DNA from: Diospyros lotus
Lineage: Eukaryota; Streptophyta; Magnoliopsida; Ericales; Ebenaceae
Assembly: GCF_014633365.1 (NCBI RefSeq)
Contig: NC_068344.1
Location: 11,485,669-11,549,668 of the forward strand
Reading direction: 5' to 3'
Length of the DNA: 64,000 bases
The notes under the pieces are model-generated. The model searched no databases. It saw nothing but the letters and a program-made list of their open reading frames with translations, and was not told where the DNA came from. A program made the position numbers and the translations under genes. Positions 58,498-64,000 of the stretch are shown piece by piece (the first letter of the stretch is position 1; every line of letters starts with the position of its first letter).

Positions 58498-60587
58498 TGA
58501 CTGCACTCTCACCCTGCAATTAAAACACAAAACAAAACACAATAAAAATTTTATATTTTATTTATTTATTTAGGCGAGAGGTTTATACTCGTCAGTGTAC
58601 GAGTGCAGTTGTAGTTCAAATTTAAATTTATACTTTCTGGATAAGTCCAGGTCGTCCACTGAGAGATTTATTTATGGCAAAAGAAAAAAAAGAATGTCAC
58701 ACACACGCACACGCATTTAGATGGATTGATAACATGATTTTTTATGATTTTTTTAGATAACAAATACTAGAAAATAAAGCAAGACAGAAGTTGAAATAAA
58801 TACTAAACGTGAGAATATGAAATTGGAAAGTACTTGAGTTAAGACAATTTCAGTGCCAACCCGTTGATTCCCAAATATTAGCATAAAAGATTAGCAACAT
58901 TAATTTAATTTCAGATATGAGGATTTGTTATTAAATGCAATTAAAGATAATGATAGCTCTAGTTTAAGCAATCCCCATACATGATATGCGGGATTCTAAT
59001 TTAAGAAACTACCATAAATTCAATTACAATTAATACACAAAACAACTAAATTAATCATCCGGGTTTGGGTATGATAGCGTTTCCAGTTCTAGTAACTCTC
59101 ATGCATGACATGAAAGCTCTTAGGCTTACGCTCCAATCCAAACCTAGTGATTTTTCAATAATCAAAACACACTCATATTGAAGTTTAAACCAATGTTACT
59201 CATTTAAAGCGTAGCTTTCTTTGGGAATCATTGGCGTTAGACACTGTCCTTGCCTTAACCCAAGATTAGATTTAGCTACTCATCTCTATTAAATTAATTG
59301 ACAACAATTTAAATGACATAATTTAAATAACAGAATTTAAATGACAGGAATTAAAATAGAAGAAACTAACCGGCCATTTAGGCGGTAGATAATTAAAATA
59401 CAAGAATTAAAATTGCAAGAATTTAAAGGCAAGAAACTAACCGTCCATTTAGGCGGTGAACAATTAAAATACAAGAATTAAAATTGCAAGAATTTAAAGG
59501 CATAAACTAACCGTCCATTTAGGCGGTGAATAATAAAGTAATAATAAATGACATAAGAATTTAAAAGAAGAAAGAAATGAAGGTAGTAAGATCACAAGAG
59601 AAAATACTAAAGAAAATGAGAGAGAACAAAAGCAATTCTCAAAGAGAGAATTCTAAGGAAATAACTAAACTTTGATTCAAGAATAATAATCACACTTACA
59701 AATGCAATCAAGTGAGCTATTTATAGGCCACAAGATGCAATACAAACCACACAATTTCAATTATTCAATTAGACATAATTATATCTAATGGGCACTCACA
59801 CACTTAAAGTTAAATGGATTTTAGCTATAATACACACCTAATATTAAATGGATTTTAGCTAAAATACATACCTAATAAAGCACTCATAAAGTTAAATGGA
59901 TTTTAGCTATAATATCCACCTAATAGTTAAATGGATTTTAGCTAAAAAACATACCTAATAAAGCTCTCACATAAAAAATAAAAATAGATTTCTATAAATT
60001 GGTTTTTTAATCTTTATTAGGATTAAAAATAATCCTTGGGCCTTCTCCAAATAATATCTTCCATGGGTTGCTCAAATTGGGCCTTAATTCATCATGGGCT
60101 TGAATTCTTCATGGATTTGAATTTTTCATGGGCTTGATTTCTTCATGGATTTGATGTCTTCATGGACTTTAAATCTTCATGGGCTTGATTTCTTCATGGG
60201 TTTGATTTCTTCATGGATTTGATGTCTTCATGGACTTTAAATCTTCATGGGCTTGAATTCTTCATGCCTAAAAAAAAAATAATTTAATGTTATTAATAAA
60301 TTATATATTATATATATGTATTACACATGGCACACATATATATATATTAGATTATATTATATATATATATTACATGCATGCATATAATGATGTATATGTA
60401 TTATATATAATTTTATATATTATTATTATTATTATTAAATTTTACTTTAAAATTTCATTTCATTCATTTTTCAATTTAAACTTGCATATAACCATAAAAT
60501 ATATATTAATATCTAATTTAAACCATTTTTAAGATCAAAAGAAGGGTATAATTATAACAAAATTTTTACAAAATTAACCACTAATCA
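58498..60587 (-). repeat. Athila LTR, right copy (5' LTR)
   Basis: It runs from 'tgactgcactctcac' next to the primer site to 'ccactaatca', 2090 bp like the left LTR. Compared by eye, the copies differ by one base (t at about 47915 against c at about 59766). TATA on the minus strand at 59727-59736. It is followed by the same polypurine tract and 3' internal sequence as the left copy. Confidence 0.75.
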
Positions 60588-61157
60588 TACCCCCCAACTT
60601 AAACATTGCTAGTCCCTTAGCAATCAGACTATACACATGCCAAGTTTTAATAACTGTATGAATGTAAAAATTTCAAATTTGAAATCGAAATGCATAAAAT
60701 TGAATAAATAATTTAGCATTCTAAATCAGATTTTTGGTTAAAGATCATACAATCTCAGGAATAGCAATTAGGATGACCAACACACAGACTTACTCTCTTG
60801 AAGTTTTGACTCAAATCTCACTATGGATTTTCCCTCCAATAAAAATGATTTCTCAGGTGTACACACAAGGGGGTGCACCGTTATAAGAGTAAATGCAGAA
60901 CAAGTTCAAAACTCAGTGTCATCCCAAATACAAGGAACGTATTTTCATGAAAGAACAAGGAAATTGATATAGCTTCATGATTGGAATAATGCTCTAGATG
61001 AGTAACTTCTGAATTTAAACATGATTCCCTACTCCAAACTCGAATTCTGAGATCACATGATTTATAGCATAAAATGGGACCAGACTGTGTTGTAATGGGG
61101 CTATGAGGTTAATACGGGTTGTCAAAGAAAAGGTAGATTATGGAAAGTGTGTGTGTC

Positions 61158-61195
<38 letters not shown>

Positions 61196-62342
61196 CAGTT
61201 ATGCTGAATAGCTAAGAGAAGTTGCCCCATTTTTTTTCACTTTTTTTTTTCTTTCTTTTTTTTTTTCTCTCTTTTTTTTTTTTTCTCTCTTTTTCTCTTT
61301 TTCTTTCTCTTTAAATATGAAAATAGATAGACAGATTAATTCCCAAAAACACACCAGGTTGGTCAAAATTCATATTGTTTTGGGTAAAACGAAGGTAGCG
61401 AAGAAAGTTGTACTACAAATGGCTCAAAAGGGCTACCAAAGGAGGTTAATTTAAAGAAAGAAAAAGGTTTAATAAGCTCAAAATGAAAGAAATTGATCCC
61501 CTTATCATGCTTCTACAAAACGATGATACTCAGTCATCTAATTCAGAGTTTGAAACCAGTCAAACTTATCCGTTATCATACTAGACATTCAATGCGAATT
61601 GATGTTTTGAAGCCATTGAAAAGATAAGATAAACAATAAAACATATTTAGAGTAAGTGTTATTTCACTCAGAATTAACGGTTATTAGGCTCAAACACTCA
61701 CTTGGGTAATAGTCTCCACTTTTGTTGAGAGATCATACAGTGTACTAATCAGCTAATTACTGTTACCTTTGACTTTATGACCGATAACTAATTTTTAAAT
61801 TTTGAATCCCCGATGAATGCAAATTACTTATTCTAATGCATATACGTTTTCAAATAAGAAATCAATGCATTCATGTTTTGTATTGCAAACTTAACCGGCT
61901 ATCAGTGCATAACTTCAAGCTTTAGGAATAGCATTATTTAAAACACATAATTTTTTTTTTTTTTTTATTATTATTTTTTATTTTTTTAATAAGAGCAGAT
62001 AAAGATAATCAAAATCACACAATACTACAAACTAGCAATAGCAAACTCACAGTTAAATATGAACCAGATAATTCATAATTAGACCTTACACCCCCCAACT
62101 TGAATTGCAGTAATAAACTAGGGTTGTTAGGAATACCTGTAACTCCACAAGTCCATAGATTTGCTGTGAACTGCTAAAACTTAAACAACAAATGAGCATA
62201 CCATATATATATATATTTATATTTTCACACCAAAATAAAAATTCCATGCAAGTCATAAGATAAAAAAAAATGCGTCTCAAGAGTACAAAAAGTACTCCTT
62301 ACTCAGCCATCTTATCAAAGACTTTGCCTAACAACATTCCAC

Positions 62343-62389
<47 letters not shown>

Positions 62390-62489
62390 ACACAACCAAG
62401 AAAAATCCTGCAAGTTGTTCAATACTTAAAATGCGTCTCAAGAGTACAAAAAGTACTCCTTACTCAGCCATCTTAATAAAGAGCATTTC
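60588..62489 (-). other. Second copy of the non-coding 3' region
   Basis: It repeats 48736-50639 with one visible difference, a T-run near 61275 that is two bases shorter. Polypurine-like sites are at 60588-60604 and about 62091-62105. No gene. Confidence 0.75.
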
Positions 62490-63149
62490 TCACAGTGATA
62501 AATCTAAATTAATCGGACCCCTTTGGCGCTTGTTACTAATTGCCTTAGACCAGTCTATCCAAGGCTCATAAGGATCGTGCTGTGGAACATAAGTGTGTAA
62601 TTTTTCTAGCAGCTCATCAATGGTGGATGCGGAAATGAGAATCTTTCTTGCTGAAAGAGAAATGAACTTTTGATCCACAGCCTGATCAAGAAAAGAGAGC
62701 AACCCATCAAAAAAATGGTTAACATTTAAAAGTCCAATTGGTTTGGTATGGAGATTACTCTTGGCCCAGGAGATTATACAAAACATTTCTTCAAGTGTTC
62801 CAAAACCTCCTGGTAAAGCAATGAAGGCGTCTGACTGATAAATCTTACAAGCCATACGCTCAGACATAGAAGTCGTTTCTATAAGTTGACCGCGTGTAAT
62901 CCCAGAAATATGTGGTTCAGCTAAAGGGAATGGCATTACACCTACCACAGATGAATTTCCAAGATGTACAGCTTGTGAAACATAACCATTCAATCCACGA
63001 CTTCCCCCTCCATATACCAAATTAATTTTTTTCTCTCCTAATTTTTTGCCTAGTTCGCTTGCTGCAAGTGCGTAACAAATATCACTCCCAAGTTGAGAGC
63101 CACAAAGTACACATATGGTTTTGATTCGACGAACTAACTGACCTTCCAT
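62490..63149 (-). CDS. LOG-family phosphoribohydrolase, second copy
   Basis: The protein is identical over all 219 residues to that at 50640-51299, and the DNA shows no difference by eye. The frame, start and spacing to the neighbouring gene are the same. It stands upstream (in the element's direction) of the LTR 58498-60587. In the tandem-array reading it is the cargo of a second internal region sharing that LTR; in the giant-LTR reading it lies in the 5' LTR. The Met99 and 'GLNG' substitutions are shared, so they predate the duplication. Confidence 0.85.
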   Translation of the reverse strand: MEGQLVRRIKTICVLCGSQLGSDICYALAASELGKKLGEKKINLVYGGGSRGLNGYVSQAVHLGNSSVVGVMPFPLAEPHISGITRGQLIETTSMSERMACKIYQSDAFIALPGGFGTLEEMFCIISWAKSNLHTKPIGLLNVNHFFDGLLSFLDQAVDQKFISLSARKILISASTIDELLEKLHTYVPQHDPYEPWIDWSKAISNKRQRGPINLDLSL

Positions 63150-63316
63150 GTTTGTTCCTTTTGTATGCCCTGGAAAGAGATTTAGCGATCAAAAGTAGCT
63201 ATACAACAATTCAACAAGAAATAAATACAAACAAAAATCATGCGTATGTATAAGTAGTTGTGATTGTGGCTCACATCTTCCTCTGGTTTTACGTCCAGAA
63301 ACGGCTTAAACACTTT

Positions 63317-63862
63317 CTATGAAGCGGGGATAAGCTTCCCATCCAATTTTCTTATAGATTGGCAAACAGGGTCGTTTTTAGTCAGATTCCCAAGACTATA
63401 GCGTTGGTGGTCACTTCTGAACTGGGTCCATAAAGCAAGAAGTTCTCTTTGCACTATTCCACATGGATGCGTCTCAAGAGTCAATCGGATATCATCCAAA
63501 GACTCCTTACTCAGTCCATCCTTTATGAAACTAATTTTATCTTCTCGATTTATGGACGTAAACCCCACAGATTTGAATCGTGTGTTACAGGTCCATCGAG
63601 CACATTTGTAACAACCATTCACTCTTTTCGCTCTTCTTTTCTTCGAAAAACTACTCTTCCCTAAACCTGGAAAGTGCTTAAAACTCGGTGAAGTTTCACC
63701 AGCTAATCGAACTTTTGCTTCGATCAGCCAACGAATATCTTCAGGAATGTTATTATGCATCAACAGCCTAAGTCTTTCACACCTAGCAGCATAAATCTTT
63801 TTCAAATCATTCTGTGGGAGAGATGGATAGTATTTGTGAATTTTTGAGAGATAAAAATCCAT
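63317..63862 (-). CDS. Unrecognised 181-residue basic protein, second copy
   Basis: Identical in protein sequence to 51467-52012 and starting at the same ATG (63862) after the A-run. No function is assigned. The window ends 138 bases upstream of it, still inside the repeated block, so what precedes it (pol or host flank) cannot be seen. Confidence 0.6.
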   Translation of the reverse strand: MDFYLSKIHKYYPSLPQNDLKKIYAARCERLRLLMHNNIPEDIRWLIEAKVRLAGETSPSFKHFPGLGKSSFSKKRRAKRVNGCYKCARWTCNTRFKSVGFTSINREDKISFIKDGLSKESLDDIRLTLETHPCGIVQRELLALWTQFRSDHQRYSLGNLTKNDPVCQSIRKLDGKLIPAS

Positions 63863-64000
63863 TTTTTTTTTTTTTTTTAAATAACTATACTGAAAAGAAA
63901 GTAAATAACTATAAACTTTGCAAAAGGGATGAGAGTACCTGATCGGAGGATAACACAAAGGAGAGAAGATTGAGCTCAAGAAGGGTGACTTGCCTCATAC

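Larger units (their letters stand above)
46646..64000 (-). mobile_element. Young Athila-type Ty3/gypsy retrotransposon with cargo genes
   Basis: The sequence on the minus strand reads LTR, tRNA-Asp primer site (58475-58492), gag-pol (58366-52886), the unknown 181-residue gene (52012), LOG gene (51299), polypurine tract and LTR (48735-46646). The Athila lineage is indicated by the primer site, the '[16 protein letters not shown]' protease and the '[11 protein letters not shown]' reverse transcriptase. At the right, text beyond the LTR at 58498-60587 repeats 48736-52150 exactly apart from a 2-base homopolymer difference, up to the window end. So the window contains a direct repeat of at least 5.5 kb (46646-52150 and 58498-64000). 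The outer right end and its target duplication lie outside the window. Confidence 0.88.

Overview
The window is nuclear DNA of a seed plant, most likely a eudicot. The evidence is AT-rich intergenic DNA, short AT-rich introns with plant-type GT..AG borders, a MOZART1/GIP1 gene, an eight-exon DETOXIFICATION (MATE) gene, and a plant set of transposons (RTE LINE, MULE with plant mobile domain, hAT MITEs, copia, Athila-type Ty3/gypsy). No CRISPR, rRNA or tRNA gene was found. The species cannot be named from the sequence.

Layout. 1-2640: AT-rich repeat remnants. 2640-7360: the only ordinary host genes, a small spindle-organising protein (CDS 3412-3639) and a MATE transporter (4374-7359), both on the + strand. 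7360-24960: a graveyard of LTR-like repeats containing a decayed RTE LINE with a 17-bp target-site duplication (9080-12408), a broken PP2C exon (14544-14871, minus), and a candidate solo LTR (17829-20050). 24972-32491: a 7.5-kb Mutator-like element with 9-bp target duplication and long terminal inverted repeats. It carries a broken transposase gene, an OTU-protease-like segment and, convergently, a broken plant-mobile-domain gene. 32492-46645: further nested repeats, including two hAT MITEs with 8-bp duplications, two solo LTRs and a copia gag/pre-integrase fragment.

46646-64000 is the most striking part: a very young Athila-type retrotransposon on the minus strand. It has a tRNA-Asp primer binding site and a long gag-pol frame interrupted by a single in-frame TGA. 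Between pol and the LTR it carries two intact plant-type reading frames: a full-length, intronless LOG-family (cytokinin-activating phosphoribohydrolase) protein, and an unrecognised 181-residue Cys-containing basic protein. The block with both reading frames appears twice, virtually identical, as a direct repeat of at least 5.5 kb. Either the element has giant LTRs (about 5.9 kb) that contain these genes, or (preferred) the LTR is 2.09 kb and the window shows a tandem LTR-internal-LTR-internal array sharing its middle LTR.

The host genes show no evidence of working together. The functional logic is mainly that of nested transposition, with the LOG and unknown-protein frames as probable cargo of the youngest element.
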